From Flavobacterium sp. UBA6135 (GTDB taxonomy: Bacteria; Bacteroidota; Bacteroidia; Flavobacteriales; Flavobacteriaceae), in contig NZ_DIVJ01000048.1 in the NCBI RefSeq assembly GCF_002428305.1, positions 1 through 64,000 of the forward strand: a DNA stretch of 64,000 bases, given 5' to 3'. The notes beneath the pieces are model-generated. The model searched no databases. It was not told where the DNA came from and was given only the letters and a program-made list of their open reading frames with translations. The translations under genes were made by a program, and so were the position numbers. Positions 40,978 through 49,860 of this stretch are shown here, piece after piece; within the stretch, counting starts at the first letter, position 1, and each line of letters begins with the position of its first letter.

Positions 40978-43140
40978 ATGATTCCAAATGTAACAAAAGA
41001 GGTTATCGATTTAGGAGATGGACGTACCATTTCAATCGAAACCGGAAAATTAGCGAAACAAGCAGACGGTTCTGTGGTGGTTCGTTTAGGCGATTGTATG
41101 CTTTTAGCTACAGCTGTTTCTGCCAGAACAGCAAATCCAAATGTAGATTTTTTACCTTTAACGGTAGATTATCGTGAAAAATTTGCGGCTGCAGGAAGAT
41201 TTCCCGGTGGTTTTTTCAAAAGAGAAGCCCGTCCAAGCGACAGTGAAGTATTAACCATGCGATTAGTTGACCGTGTTTTACGTCCGCTTTTCCCGGATGA
41301 TTATCACGCAGAAACACAAGTAATGATTCAATTAATGTCTCATGACGAAAATGTGATGCCTGATGCACTTGCCGGTTTGGCTGCTTCTGCTGCGTTAGCT
41401 GTTTCCGATATTCCTTTTTACAATTTAATTTCTGAAGTACGTGTTGCTCGTCTTGATGGTAAATTTATCATCAACCCAAGTAAAGCTCAATTGGAACTAT
41501 CTGACATCGACATGATGATTGGTGCTTCTATGGATTCAGTAGCCATGGTGGAAGGAGAGATGAAAGAAATTTCAGAAAAAGAAATGGTGGAAGCCATTAA
41601 ATTTGCTCACGAAGCTATAAAAGTTCAAATTCAAGCCCAATTGCGTTTACAAGAAGCATTTGGCAAAAAAGAAATTAGAACCTATGAAGGCGAACCTGAA
41701 GATGAAACGGTTTATGCCAAAGTAAAAGCAGCAGCCTATGACAAATGTTATGCAATTGCTCAAGCCGCTTCGGGAAAAAGCGAAAGAACTGAAAAATTTG
41801 CTTTAGTAAAAGAAGAGTGTAAAGCTTTATTTACCGAAGAAGAATATGCAGAAAATGCAGATTTAGCCGGTCTTGTTGGAAAATATTACTACAAAACAAA
41901 TAAAGAAGCTGTTCGTAATGTTATCCTTGAAAAAGGAATTCGTTTAGACGGAAGAAAAACAACCGAAATCAGACCAATTTGGTGTGAAATCGATTATTTG
42001 CCATCTGTTCATGGTTCATCTTTATTTACACGTGGTGAAACACAAGCGTTAGCAACTGTAACTTTAGGAACTTCAAGAGAAGCGAATCAAATTGACTCGC
42101 CATCAGAACAAGGTGAAGAAAAATTCTACTTGCATTATAACTTTCCTCCTTTTTCAACCGGTGAAGCAAAACCGTTAAGAGGAACTTCAAGAAGAGAAGT
42201 GGGTCACGGAAACTTGGCTCAACGTGCTTTAAAAAACATGATTCCTGCAGAATGTCCATATACAATTCGAATTGTTTCAGAAGTTTTAGAATCAAACGGT
42301 TCTTCTTCTATGGCAACTGTTTGTGCTGGAACAATGGCTTTGATGGATGCTGGCGTTCAAATGGTAAAACCTGTTTCAGGTATTGCGATGGGATTAATTA
42401 CTGACGGTCAAAAATTTGCAGTTTTATCTGATATCTTAGGTGATGAAGATCATTTAGGTGATATGGACTTTAAAGTTACAGGAACGGCAGACGGAATTAC
42501 CGCTTGTCAAATGGATATAAAAATCGACGGATTGCGTTATGACATCATGGAGCAAGCTTTAGACCAAGCTCGTGAAGGCCGTTTACATATTTTAGGTAAA
42601 TTGGTTGAAACGATTGCTACGCCAAGACCAGACGTTAAGAAACATGCTCCAAAAATCATCATGCGTACCATTCCAGGTGCTTTCATTGGTGCTTTAATCG
42701 GTCCTGGAGGAAAAGTAATTCAAGAATTACAAAAAGCTACAGGAACAACGATTGTTATTAATGAAGTAGATGAGCAAGGTGTGGTAGAAATTTTAGGAAC
42801 AGATCCGGATGGAATTGCAGCAGTATTAGCTAAAATTGATTCGTTGATGTTCAAACCGCAAATGGGTGAAGCTTACGAAGTAAAAGTAATTAAAATGTTA
42901 GATTTTGGTGCCGTTGTAGAATATACTGCCGCTCCAGGAAATGAAGTTTTATTACACGTTTCTGAATTAGCATGGGAAAGAACCGAAAATGTTACCGACG
43001 TTGTAAATATGGGCGATGTTTTCCAAGTGAAATACTTAGGTGTTGATCCTAAAACCAGAAAAGAAAAAGTATCAAGAAAGGCTCTTTTACCAAGACCTCC
43101 AAGAGATGAAAATAATAAAATAACACCAAAACAAGGTTAG
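40978..43140 (+). CDS. pnp: Polyribonucleotide nucleotidyltransferase (PNPase)
   Basis: The 720-residue phosphorolytic exoribonuclease has the usual layout: two RNase PH domains (about 1-225 and 305-540, with FFKREARPSDSEVLTMRL and the active-site segment SDILGDEDHLGDMDFKVTG), an all-alpha linker, a KH domain (about 560-620, containing GALIGPGGKVIQELQ) and an S1 domain (about 630-705). It degrades mRNA from the 3' end and can add tails. It follows rpsO after a terminator and is followed by a strong terminator of its own. Confidence 0.97.
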   Translation: MIPNVTKEVIDLGDGRTISIETGKLAKQADGSVVVRLGDCMLLATAVSARTANPNVDFLPLTVDYREKFAAAGRFPGGFFKREARPSDSEVLTMRLVDRVLRPLFPDDYHAETQVMIQLMSHDENVMPDALAGLAASAALAVSDIPFYNLISEVRVARLDGKFIINPSKAQLELSDIDMMIGASMDSVAMVEGEMKEISEKEMVEAIKFAHEAIKVQIQAQLRLQEAFGKKEIRTYEGEPEDETVYAKVKAAAYDKCYAIAQAASGKSERTEKFALVKEECKALFTEEEYAENADLAGLVGKYYYKTNKEAVRNVILEKGIRLDGRKTTEIRPIWCEIDYLPSVHGSSLFTRGETQALATVTLGTSREANQIDSPSEQGEEKFYLHYNFPPFSTGEAKPLRGTSRREVGHGNLAQRALKNMIPAECPYTIRIVSEVLESNGSSSMATVCAGTMALMDAGVQMVKPVSGIAMGLITDGQKFAVLSDILGDEDHLGDMDFKVTGTADGITACQMDIKIDGLRYDIMEQALDQAREGRLHILGKLVETIATPRPDVKKHAPKIIMRTIPGAFIGALIGPGGKVIQELQKATGTTIVINEVDEQGVVEILGTDPDGIAAVLAKIDSLMFKPQMGEAYEVKVIKMLDFGAVVEYTAAPGNEVLLHVSELAWERTENVTDVVNMGDVFQVKYLGVDPKTRKEKVSRKALLPRPPRDENNKITPKQG

Positions 43141-43161
43141 TAATTTCATTTATTAATTCAC

Positions 43162-43197
43162 AAAACCCTGACTTCTATTTTGAACGTCAGGGTTTTT
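43162..43197 (+). terminator. Terminator after pnp
   Basis: AAAACCCTGAC (43162-43172) pairs with GTCAGGGTTTT (43186-43196) around a 13-base loop; T residues follow. Confidence 0.85.
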
Positions 43198-43305
43198 ATT
43201 TTTTAAAAAAATTATAGAATGCATAAAAAAATAGTTGTAAAATTAATTCATATGAATTTAACGTTTTAAAATTGTAAAATTTTTAGCTTTTATTAACATT
43301 TATAT

Positions 43306-43313
43306 TATATTTG
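43306..43313 (+). promoter_or_regulatory. Possible -7 box of the barrel gene
   Basis: TATATTTG fits TAnnTTTG and lies 23 bp before the ATG at 43337. It would leave an upstream ATG at 43319 nearly leaderless, which supports the later start. Confidence 0.4.
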
Positions 43314-43336
43314 TCTTAATGCCTTGTAATTTTAAA

Positions 43337-45754
43337 ATGAGTTTTAAAAGAACCTACACCATTCTATTTTTTCTATTTGTAAGTTTACTTAAACTTCAAG
43401 CTCAAGATTTTGTCGTGAGTGGAAAGCTTATTGACAACAAAGGAGTTACAATTGAGTCTTCTGAAATTTTACTTCTCCAAGACAAAAGAATTAAAGGCTC
43501 GGGATTAACTGATTTAAATGGAAATTTCTCGATTTCTTTACCAAAAGGAGTCTATCAATTGCGTTGTTATTATGTTGGTGTTGTTATATATGCCACCGAT
43601 TTTAATTTAATTGAAGACTTAAATTTAGGCAATTTGATTTCTTTTGAAGACACGAACCAGCTTTCAGAAGTAGAAATAGTTGCCAAAAAAAGAATCATGG
43701 AAACCAAAATTGATCGTACTGTATTTAATGTTGAAAACAGCATTAGATCAAGTGGAATGGATGGTTATGAATTATTAAAAGGGACACCGGGTGTGTCTAT
43801 TCAAGGGAATGCCATAACAATGATTGGAAAAACCAATGTAAGTGTGATGGTTGATGACAGAATTATAACTTTATCAGGAGAAGATTTAAATAATTATTTA
43901 AGAAGTATTAGTTCAGAAAATATCAAAAGCATTGAAGTTATAACTACACCACCGGCAAAATATTCTGCGGATGGAAATAGTGGATTACTTAACATTAGAC
44001 TCAAAAAAGCAATCGATAACTCTTGGGCTGTTACTCTTAGAAGTAGTTATTTACAATCAACTTTTGCAACTTTTGCAACCGGAATAGGTTTTACATATAA
44101 CAAAAACAAAATAAGTTTATTTACGGATTTTGTAAAACAACAAGGTTCAAACGAAATCACGGAAACAGCAGATACTTATTTTAGTGATGAAAACTGGATA
44201 AGCAGAACAAAAAGAGAGGATTTTGTTGATGTTTATAGAGGTATATTTAATTTAGATTACAAACTTACTGAAAAGGCTAAAGTTGGCTTTAAATACATTG
44301 GCTTGTTCAACAAACCGGACATTGATGATGTTAACAACACCAAAATCTACGATTCCAATTCGAATAATTTACAAACAACGATTTTGACCAATGGCTTTAA
44401 CAATTCAACAACAAAAAATAATTCTATCAATGCATTTTATTCACAAGAACTCGATTCAATAGGCAAACGAATGACTTTTGATATTGATTATTTTGAATAT
44501 CTTGATTCACAAGATCGTATTTTTTCTTCACAAGATTATGATGCTAATAGCAACTTGGGACCTTCATACATTAAAGCTAACAATAAAAGTATTCAAGATT
44601 TAAAAAATTATAGTGCTAAAATTGATTTTGAAATTCCTTCAAAATGGGCAAATTTTGGGTTTGGAGGTAGAGTAAGTTGGGTTGACAACACTAGTGACAT
44701 TAGTTTTTTTGATTTAACAAGTGGCAGTCCGATTGTTGACCCTCAACAAACTAATATTTTTGATTATACTGAAAACACACAATCCATTTATGCTAACTTT
44801 TCTAAATCATTAAATGAAAAATGGCAAACACAGATAGGCCTTAGATATGAAAATACACAAACCGTTGGCATAACAAAAGCATTAGATCCTGATTTAAATG
44901 AAACCAATAAATTCAATTACAACCAGCTTTTTCCAACCGCTTATTTACTTTATACAGCAAATGAAAATTATTCCATATCTTTGAATTATAGCAAAAGAAT
45001 TGGCAGACCAGATTTCTACTCTTTGAATCCTTATAAATGGTATTTTAGTCCGTTTTTAATTGTAGAAGGAAATCCTTTTTTACAACCTTCGTTTACAGAC
45101 AATTTTGAAATCAATCAAAGTTTCAAAGAAAACATAACTTTCAAACTGTATTATTCCAACACAAAAAACGGAAGTTTCCAAATTCCATTAATTGAATTAG
45201 ACCAAAATCCTCCAATTACTAGAATGTTTAGAGATAATTTTTATGACCAAGAACGTTTGGGAGCGACTTTAACTTATTTGTTTAATAAATTCAACTGGTG
45301 GGAAAGCTCCAATACTTTAAACGGCTATAACAACACCACAACTTTTATCAAAACCATACCATCAGATGAAATAAATGGATTTAATTATGCTATCTACACT
45401 AATAATACTTTCACTTTAAATAAAAATAAAAACTTTTTTGGAGAAATAAATTTCAGTTATAATGCCCCTGGTTTTAATCTTTTCAATAATTTCACTTCAT
45501 CACATCGATTAGATGCCGGACTTCGCTATTCATTAAGAGATAAAGGATGGAATTTTGTATTATATGGTTCTGATTTATTAAGATCTACTTTTGTTTATGT
45601 AAGCTCTACTTTAAACAACACACCACAAACTCGTTCTATTTATTATGATGATCGCACAATCAGATTATCAGTCAGTTATAAATTTGGTAACCGAAAACTT
45701 GGTGTAGCACTGAGAGAATCAGGCAACGAAGAAGAAAAAGAAAGAATAAGATAA
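43337..45754 (+). CDS. Outer-membrane beta-barrel family protein (TonB-receptor-like)
   Basis: I place the start at the ATG at 43337 because MSFKRTYTILFFLFVSLLKL is a good signal peptide; an upstream ATG would add six residues. The 805-residue protein has a CarboxypepD_reg-like N-terminal domain (about 25-100), a plug-like region (LLKGTPGVSIQGNAITMIGK and IKSIEVITTPPAKYSADGNS, about 145-220) and a large barrel ending in an RESGNEEEKERIR tail. It resembles the outer-membrane beta-barrel family related to TonB-dependent receptors. The cargo is unknown. It stands alone between pnp and rpoD. Confidence 0.85.
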   Translation: MSFKRTYTILFFLFVSLLKLQAQDFVVSGKLIDNKGVTIESSEILLLQDKRIKGSGLTDLNGNFSISLPKGVYQLRCYYVGVVIYATDFNLIEDLNLGNLISFEDTNQLSEVEIVAKKRIMETKIDRTVFNVENSIRSSGMDGYELLKGTPGVSIQGNAITMIGKTNVSVMVDDRIITLSGEDLNNYLRSISSENIKSIEVITTPPAKYSADGNSGLLNIRLKKAIDNSWAVTLRSSYLQSTFATFATGIGFTYNKNKISLFTDFVKQQGSNEITETADTYFSDENWISRTKREDFVDVYRGIFNLDYKLTEKAKVGFKYIGLFNKPDIDDVNNTKIYDSNSNNLQTTILTNGFNNSTTKNNSINAFYSQELDSIGKRMTFDIDYFEYLDSQDRIFSSQDYDANSNLGPSYIKANNKSIQDLKNYSAKIDFEIPSKWANFGFGGRVSWVDNTSDISFFDLTSGSPIVDPQQTNIFDYTENTQSIYANFSKSLNEKWQTQIGLRYENTQTVGITKALDPDLNETNKFNYNQLFPTAYLLYTANENYSISLNYSKRIGRPDFYSLNPYKWYFSPFLIVEGNPFLQPSFTDNFEINQSFKENITFKLYYSNTKNGSFQIPLIELDQNPPITRMFRDNFYDQERLGATLTYLFNKFNWWESSNTLNGYNNTTTFIKTIPSDEINGFNYAIYTNNTFTLNKNKNFFGEINFSYNAPGFNLFNNFTSSHRLDAGLRYSLRDKGWNFVLYGSDLLRSTFVYVSSTLNNTPQTRSIYYDDRTIRLSVSYKFGNRKLGVALRESGNEEEKERIR

Positions 45755-45820
45755 TTTTTTTAAATTATTTTGTAACATTTTAGGTTTATTGAACGTATAA
45801 CTACCTGAAACTTTAATAAC

Positions 45821-45826
45821 AAGGAG
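45821..45826 (+). promoter_or_regulatory. Shine-Dalgarno sequence of rpoD
   Basis: AAGGAG ends nine bases before the rpoD ATG, a normal spacing for an active Shine-Dalgarno site. Nearly all other starts in the window lack one, as is usual in Flavobacteriia, where the anti-Shine-Dalgarno sequence is held closed by ribosomal proteins. Confidence 0.6.
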
Positions 45827-45835
45827 ACAAATTAA

Positions 45836-46699
45836 ATGAGACAACTTAAAATTACCAAGCAGGTTACCAATCGTGAAACCGCTTCCTTAGACAAATACCT
45901 ACAAGAAATTGGTAAAGTTGATTTAATAACCGCAGACGAAGAAGTAGAATTAGCCCAAAGAATAAAAGCCGGTGACCAAAGGGCACTAGAAAAATTAACC
46001 AAAGCAAATTTACGTTTTGTGGTATCTGTTGCAAAACAATACCAAAATCAAGGTTTAACACTGCCCGATTTAATTAATGAAGGTAATTTAGGTTTAATTA
46101 AAGCCGCTCAACGTTTTGATGAAACGAGAGGTTTTAAATTTATTTCCTATGCCGTTTGGTGGATTCGTCAATCGATTCTTCAAGCCTTAGCTGAACAATC
46201 TCGTATTGTAAGATTACCATTAAATAAAATTGGTTCGATCAATAAAATCAATAAAATGTATGCTTTATTGGAGCAGTCTAATGAGCGTCCTCCTTCAGCA
46301 GAAGAAATTGCAAAAGAATTAGACATGACCGTTAATGATGTTAAAGAGAGTATGAAAAACTCCGGACGTCATTTATCCATGGATGCCCCATTAGTTGAGG
46401 GTGAAGATTCTAATTTATATGACGTCTTACGCTCAGGTGAATCACCAAATCCTGATAGGGAGTTAATTCATGAATCACTTCGTACAGAAATAGAACGTTC
46501 ACTAGAAACACTAACCCCAAGAGAAGCTGACGTTGTTCGTTTGTATTTTGGTTTAGGTGACCAACACCCTATGACGCTTGAAGAAATTGGAGAAACTTTT
46601 GATTTAACACGTGAACGTGTTCGCCAAATTAAAGAAAAAGCTATCAGAAGATTAAAACATACTTCAAGAAGTAAAATTCTTAAAACCTATTTAGGATAG
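45836..46699 (+). CDS. rpoD: Primary RNA polymerase sigma factor (RpoD/SigA type)
   Basis: The 287-residue protein is the short form found in Bacteroidetes, without region 1.1. Region 1.2 is at about 15-45, and region 2 has DLINEGNLGLIKAAQRFDE and FISYAVWWIRQSILQALAEQ. Region 3 begins near 140, and region 4 has EADVVRLYFGLGDQHPMTLE and ERVRQIKEKAIRRLKHTSRS. It directs transcription from TAnnTTTG promoters like those called here. Its leader carries a rare Shine-Dalgarno sequence. Confidence 0.95.
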   Translation: MRQLKITKQVTNRETASLDKYLQEIGKVDLITADEEVELAQRIKAGDQRALEKLTKANLRFVVSVAKQYQNQGLTLPDLINEGNLGLIKAAQRFDETRGFKFISYAVWWIRQSILQALAEQSRIVRLPLNKIGSINKINKMYALLEQSNERPPSAEEIAKELDMTVNDVKESMKNSGRHLSMDAPLVEGEDSNLYDVLRSGESPNPDRELIHESLRTEIERSLETLTPREADVVRLYFGLGDQHPMTLEEIGETFDLTRERVRQIKEKAIRRLKHTSRSKILKTYLG

Positions 46700-46740
46700 G
46701 CTTTTTAAGTCAATTTTTGTATTTAAAAAAAATAATGTAA

Positions 46741-46776
46741 ATTGCATTCACAAAAATTTGGTATACAAATTGCAAT
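46741..46776. repeat. Nested inverted repeats after rpoD
   Basis: ATTGCA (46741-46746) pairs with TGCAAT (46771-46776), and inside it AATTTG pairs with CAAATT around GTATA. It could form a 3' UTR hairpin. It is separate from the terminators that follow. Confidence 0.5.
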
Positions 46777-46794
46777 AAAGATACTAAGACTACA

Positions 46795-46810
46795 AACAGT
46801 TTAAACTGTT
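46795..46810 (+). terminator. Palindrome AACAGTTTAAACTGTT, possible rpoD terminator
   Basis: The 16-bp sequence is a perfect palindrome followed by CG and a run of T. It may end the rpoD transcript, or be a protein-binding site; a clearer terminator lies 20 bp downstream. Confidence 0.45.
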
Positions 46811-46830
46811 CGTTTTTTGATTGATGATTG

Positions 46831-46862
46831 AAACTCCGGCTGATTACCGGAGTTTTTTTTTA
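46831..46862 (+). terminator. Strong terminator after rpoD
   Basis: AAACTCCGG (46831-46839) and CCGGAGTTT (46847-46855) form a 9-bp stem around a 7-base loop, followed by a long T-run. Confidence 0.85.
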
Positions 46863-46883
46863 TTCTAGTTTCTGATATATAAT

Positions 46884-46891
46884 TATCTTTG
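46884..46891 (+). promoter_or_regulatory. Possible -7 box of rpe
   Basis: TATCTTTG fits TAnnTTTG about 50 bp before the rpe ATG. No -33 TTG was found. Confidence 0.4.
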
Positions 46892-46941
46892 CAAATCATA
46901 ACTAACCACAACAAAATCTAAACAGATTAAACAACTACAGC

Positions 46942-47601
46942 ATGAAAAACACCTTAATTGCTCCTTCCGTATTGGCTGCCGACTTTGCCAACTTGCAACG
47001 CGACATTGAAATGATAAATAATAGTGAAGCAGATTGGTTCCATATTGATATTATGGATGGGGTTTTTGTTCCAAACATTTCATTTGGAATGCCTGTTTTG
47101 GAAGCAATTACTAAGCATGCAAAAAAAACAATTGATGTACATTTAATGATTGTTGACCCAGATCGTTACATCAAAACTTTTGCTCAATTGGGCTCAACAA
47201 ACTTAACCGTTCATTACGAAGCTTGCACACATTTACACCGCACATTACAAGCTATAAAAGCAGAAGGCATGAAAGCTGGTGTTGCATTAAATCCTCACAC
47301 GCCAGTTAGTTTATTAGAAGACATCATCAAAGATATTGATTTGGTTTGTTTGATGAGCGTAAATCCGGGGTTTGGTGGACAGTCTTTCATTGAACAAACT
47401 TACACTAAAGTAAAGCAATTAAAAGAAATAATCCTTCGCAATAATGCCTCAACTTTAATAGAAATTGATGGAGGTGTAACAAACAAAAATGCTAAACAAT
47501 TGGTTGATTGCGGTACCGATGTATTAGTTGCAGGTAATTTTGTGTTTAAGGCAGAAAATCCAACTGAAACCATTAGTGAATTGAAAAAAATGCTTTCCTA
47601 A
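46942..47601 (+). CDS. rpe: Ribulose-phosphate 3-epimerase
   Basis: The 219-residue TIM-barrel enzyme interconverts ribulose-5-phosphate and xylulose-5-phosphate in the pentose phosphate pathway. It starts LIAPSVLAADFANLQRDIEM, has the metal-site segments HIDIMDGVFVPN and VHLMIVDPD, the VNPGFGGQSF loop and the phosphate-binding IDGGVTNKNA. It is a single gene with its own terminator. Confidence 0.95.
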   Translation: MKNTLIAPSVLAADFANLQRDIEMINNSEADWFHIDIMDGVFVPNISFGMPVLEAITKHAKKTIDVHLMIVDPDRYIKTFAQLGSTNLTVHYEACTHLHRTLQAIKAEGMKAGVALNPHTPVSLLEDIIKDIDLVCLMSVNPGFGGQSFIEQTYTKVKQLKEIILRNNASTLIEIDGGVTNKNAKQLVDCGTDVLVAGNFVFKAENPTETISELKKMLS

Positions 47602-47636
47602 AAATAGGAATCTAATAATTAGCATAGTAACTATAA

Positions 47637-47670
47637 AAAAAGGCTATTCATGTTATTTGAATAGCCTTTT
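47637..47670. terminator. Bidirectional terminator between rpe and the CBS gene
   Basis: AAAAGGCTATTCA (47638-47650) pairs with TGAATAGCCTTTT (47658-47670) around a seven-base loop, with A and T flanks for both strands. Confidence 0.8.
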
Positions 47671-47721
47671 CTAATATGTCCAATTGGATGAGAGCAGTTA
47701 CTTTGGTATTCTAAATTGTGA

Positions 47722-48141
47722 TTAATATTGTTCGATTAAATATTTTATCAAGTCGGTAGTGGTAACAATACCTACCAATAAGTTACCCTCAACAACTGGT
47801 AAAGCATGAAACTCTTTTGTAGCCAAGATTTCTGCAACTTCCTTTATGGTTGTTTCAGGAGAAACTGTAATTAGCTTTTTAGCCATAACTTGTTCAACTG
47901 TAAACATATTATAAACAGTTACATCTACCACATCATCATCGTCATCAACTGCATCCACAAAAGAAATGCGAAGTAAATCGGTAAAACTTAACATCCCTAC
48001 AATTGTATTGTCTTTTACAACAGGAATGTGTCTTATATGATGTTTTTTAAATAAATATTCCGCCTTAGTTAAGTCATCAGTAATATTGAGTTTAACTACA
48101 TTTTTAGTCATAATTGACGACACTGGAACTTTCTGTTTCAT
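47722..48141 (-). CDS. Two-CBS-domain protein
   Basis: The 139-residue protein is made of two CBS motifs (about 5-60 and 80-137), each with the pattern HIRHIPVV...GMLSFTDLL or EFHALPVV...GIVTTTDLI. An Asp/Val-rich linker (DAVDDDDDVVDV) joins them. CBS pairs bind adenosine nucleotides and act as sensors. With no partner domain, its target is unknown. It lies convergent to rpe. Confidence 0.85.
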   Translation of the reverse strand: MKQKVPVSSIMTKNVVKLNITDDLTKAEYLFKKHHIRHIPVVKDNTIVGMLSFTDLLRISFVDAVDDDDDVVDVTVYNMFTVEQVMAKKLITVSPETTIKEVAEILATKEFHALPVVEGNLLVGIVTTTDLIKYLIEQY

Positions 48142-48249
48142 AACTCGAAGTATTTAATTATGAAGCAAAATTGCTTTTATAAATTTACAAAAAAAATGAT
48201 TTAAGTCAGGCCCAAATCAATTAAATTTTCATAAATAGGTTATATCATA

Positions 48250-49053
48250 TTAAAGATTTATCATTTTTCTTACTTTATTAAAAAGTTCAGGATGCTCTTC
48301 TTTGAATTGTTCGGGGGTTTCAAAGAAATGTTCTAAAATTACAGCTATGAACTCAAAATGATTGGTGTAAGCATAAATTCTAAAATAATTGGATGCTACC
48401 AATTTATCTAAAACCTCGGGTTTTTCAATGTATTCTCTAATCTTTACATACATTTTTGCAAACTGTAACGAGCTAGCATCTGTTCTTTTTAATCCATGTA
48501 AATGAGCTGCATGTGCGAATTCGTGAATTCCTAAATTTAGATTGTCATTTTCATATTCATAGCCGTTAAGAAAATCTTGCCATGAAAAAACCAATGCTTT
48601 CATTCTAGGATTAAATTCTCCTTTATGCCAAGCATCATTAACTGTTGAATAATAAATAGAAGGATATAAAATTATTTTATCAAATACATCAAGCAGGTAT
48701 TTTCGCATTCCGAAAGTTACTTTTACAGCTGTGCCAGCTATCATTAATTTCATTTCATCCGTAACAACTAAATCTTCTTTTGATACAAATTGATAATGCG
48801 AAATAAATTTAGCTACTCTATGTTCAAAATAACGCTTTCTTTTTGTGTCTAATTTATTGTAAAACTGGATTTTATTTTTGAGAATATTCCTTTGCTTTTC
48901 AGATACAATTTTAGGTGAGATATAAAAATGAATAAAAACCGGCTTGTTAAATAGCTTAAGATGGTAGTGTTCGATTGTATTTAATACAATAGCAAAAAAC
49001 AAAAACAAAATAAGAAGAATAAGTATTATTAACAAAACGAGTACGACTACCAT
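48250..49053 (-). CDS. MtfA-like zinc peptidase
   Basis: The 267-residue protein has an N-terminal TM helix (about 2-25) and then an MtfA-type metallopeptidase domain. The zinc motif HEFAHAAH is preceded by NLNLGI, and a conserved EHFFETPEQF segment provides the third ligand. The Trp/Tyr-rich strand LVFSWQDFLNGYEYE is also typical. The TM anchor is a feature of the Bacteroidetes versions; MtfA of enteric bacteria is soluble. Substrate unknown. Confidence 0.85.
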   Translation of the reverse strand: MVVVLVLLIILILLILFLFFAIVLNTIEHYHLKLFNKPVFIHFYISPKIVSEKQRNILKNKIQFYNKLDTKRKRYFEHRVAKFISHYQFVSKEDLVVTDEMKLMIAGTAVKVTFGMRKYLLDVFDKIILYPSIYYSTVNDAWHKGEFNPRMKALVFSWQDFLNGYEYENDNLNLGIHEFAHAAHLHGLKRTDASSLQFAKMYVKIREYIEKPEVLDKLVASNYFRIYAYTNHFEFIAVILEHFFETPEQFKEEHPELFNKVRKMINL

Positions 49054-49191
49054 GAAAAAATAATTGGGACAGTTTTGTAAATATATTAAAAAAATTGAAC
49101 CTTCAATTTATTACTGCATGCTTACAAACAATAAAAGAAACAAAAACACCAAAACTATTGGAGTATTGTTTCTTTTATTACTTTTTAAAAG

Positions 49192-49265
49192 TGACCTCGG
49201 AGGGGTTCGAACCCCCAACCATCAGAGCCGAAATCTGATATTCTATCCAGTTGAACTACGAGGCC
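49192..49265 (-). tRNA. tRNA-Arg (anticodon UCG)
   Basis: The 74-base minus-strand sequence folds into a cloverleaf: acceptor GGCCTCG with CGAGGTC, D-stem GTTC with GAAT, anticodon stem TCAGA with TCTGA and loop TTTCGGC (anticodon TCG), and T-arm GGGGG-TTCGAAC-CCCTC. The discriminator is A and no CCA is encoded. It lies 38 bp after yqeY in the same direction. Confidence 0.92.
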
Positions 49266-49303
49266 ATTTTTTTATTTAGTGTACGAATCTACAACAAATA
49301 AAA

Positions 49304-49753
49304 TTATGCTAAAAGCTTTTTAACGATAGTTGAAATAGTTTTCCCATCGGTACTTCCTCCTAACTGTTTTGAAGCAATTCCCATCAACTGACCCATTGAT
49401 GCCATTCCAGAAAATCCATTCTCAGCAATAATTTGAGCAACTGCTACCTCTACTTCTGCTTCTGTTAATTGTTGTGGTAAGAATTTTTCAATGACAGCAG
49501 ATTGTAACAATTCCGGCTCAGCCAAATCTTGTCTTCCTTGTTGAACATATATTGATGCACTGTCTTTTCTTTGTTTCACCAAACGCTGTAATAACTTAAT
49601 CTCTTCCTCAGACGATAATTCGTCTTTTGAACCCGTTTCTGTCAATGCCATTAAAATAGCTGATTTAACCGCTCTCAATGCTTCTAAAGACAATGTATCT
49701 TTAGCTCGCATTGCATTTTTTATTTCTTCATTAATTGTATTTTGTAAACTCAT
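49304..49753 (-). CDS. yqeY: GatB/YqeY domain protein
   Basis: The 149-residue protein is a stand-alone YqeY domain, the C-terminal helical domain of GatB. It has MRAKDTLSLEALRAVKSAIL, LLQRLVKQRKDSASIYVQQG, FLPQQLTEAEVE and the tail LGGSTDGKTISTIVKKLL. Similar domains in GatB contact tRNA; the role of stand-alone YqeY is not established. It has its own promoter overlapping the ftsZ terminator. Confidence 0.93.
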   Translation of the reverse strand: MSLQNTINEEIKNAMRAKDTLSLEALRAVKSAILMALTETGSKDELSSEEEIKLLQRLVKQRKDSASIYVQQGRQDLAEPELLQSAVIEKFLPQQLTEAEVEVAVAQIIAENGFSGMASMGQLMGIASKQLGGSTDGKTISTIVKKLLA

Positions 49754-49788
49754 GGTTTTATAATTTTATATCCTATTTAAACAGGTTG

Positions 49789-49817
49789 CAAAGGTAAAAA
49801 AAATAACCCGAAAACAA
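49789..49817 (-). promoter_or_regulatory. Promoter of yqeY
   Basis: On the minus strand TTG (49817-49815) and TACCTTTG (49796-49789) are 18 bp apart. The -33 element lies in the loop of the ftsZ terminator. Confidence 0.7.
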
Positions 49818-49835
49818 CAGTGTCATTTTCGGGTT
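49796..49835 (-). terminator. Terminator of ftsZ
   Basis: AACCCGAAAA (49805-49814) pairs with TTTTCGGGTT (49826-49835). On the minus strand the hairpin is followed by a run of T. The yqeY promoter is folded into it. Confidence 0.8.
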
Positions 49836-49860
49836 GAACAAGGTAGGTTAGTTAGTAGTA

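Noticed and set aside
46741..46810. Riboswitch before rpe
   Set aside because: It lies upstream of a strong terminator that separates it from rpe, and no known aptamer pattern is seen.
48163..48176. Palindrome AAGCAAAATTGCTT upstream of the CBS gene
   Set aside because: Short AT-rich palindromes of this size occur by chance in such DNA; no promoter element accompanies it.
49064..49279. 71-codon open frame across the tRNA-Arg
   Set aside because: It overlaps a convincing tRNA on the opposite strand and has no coding signature.
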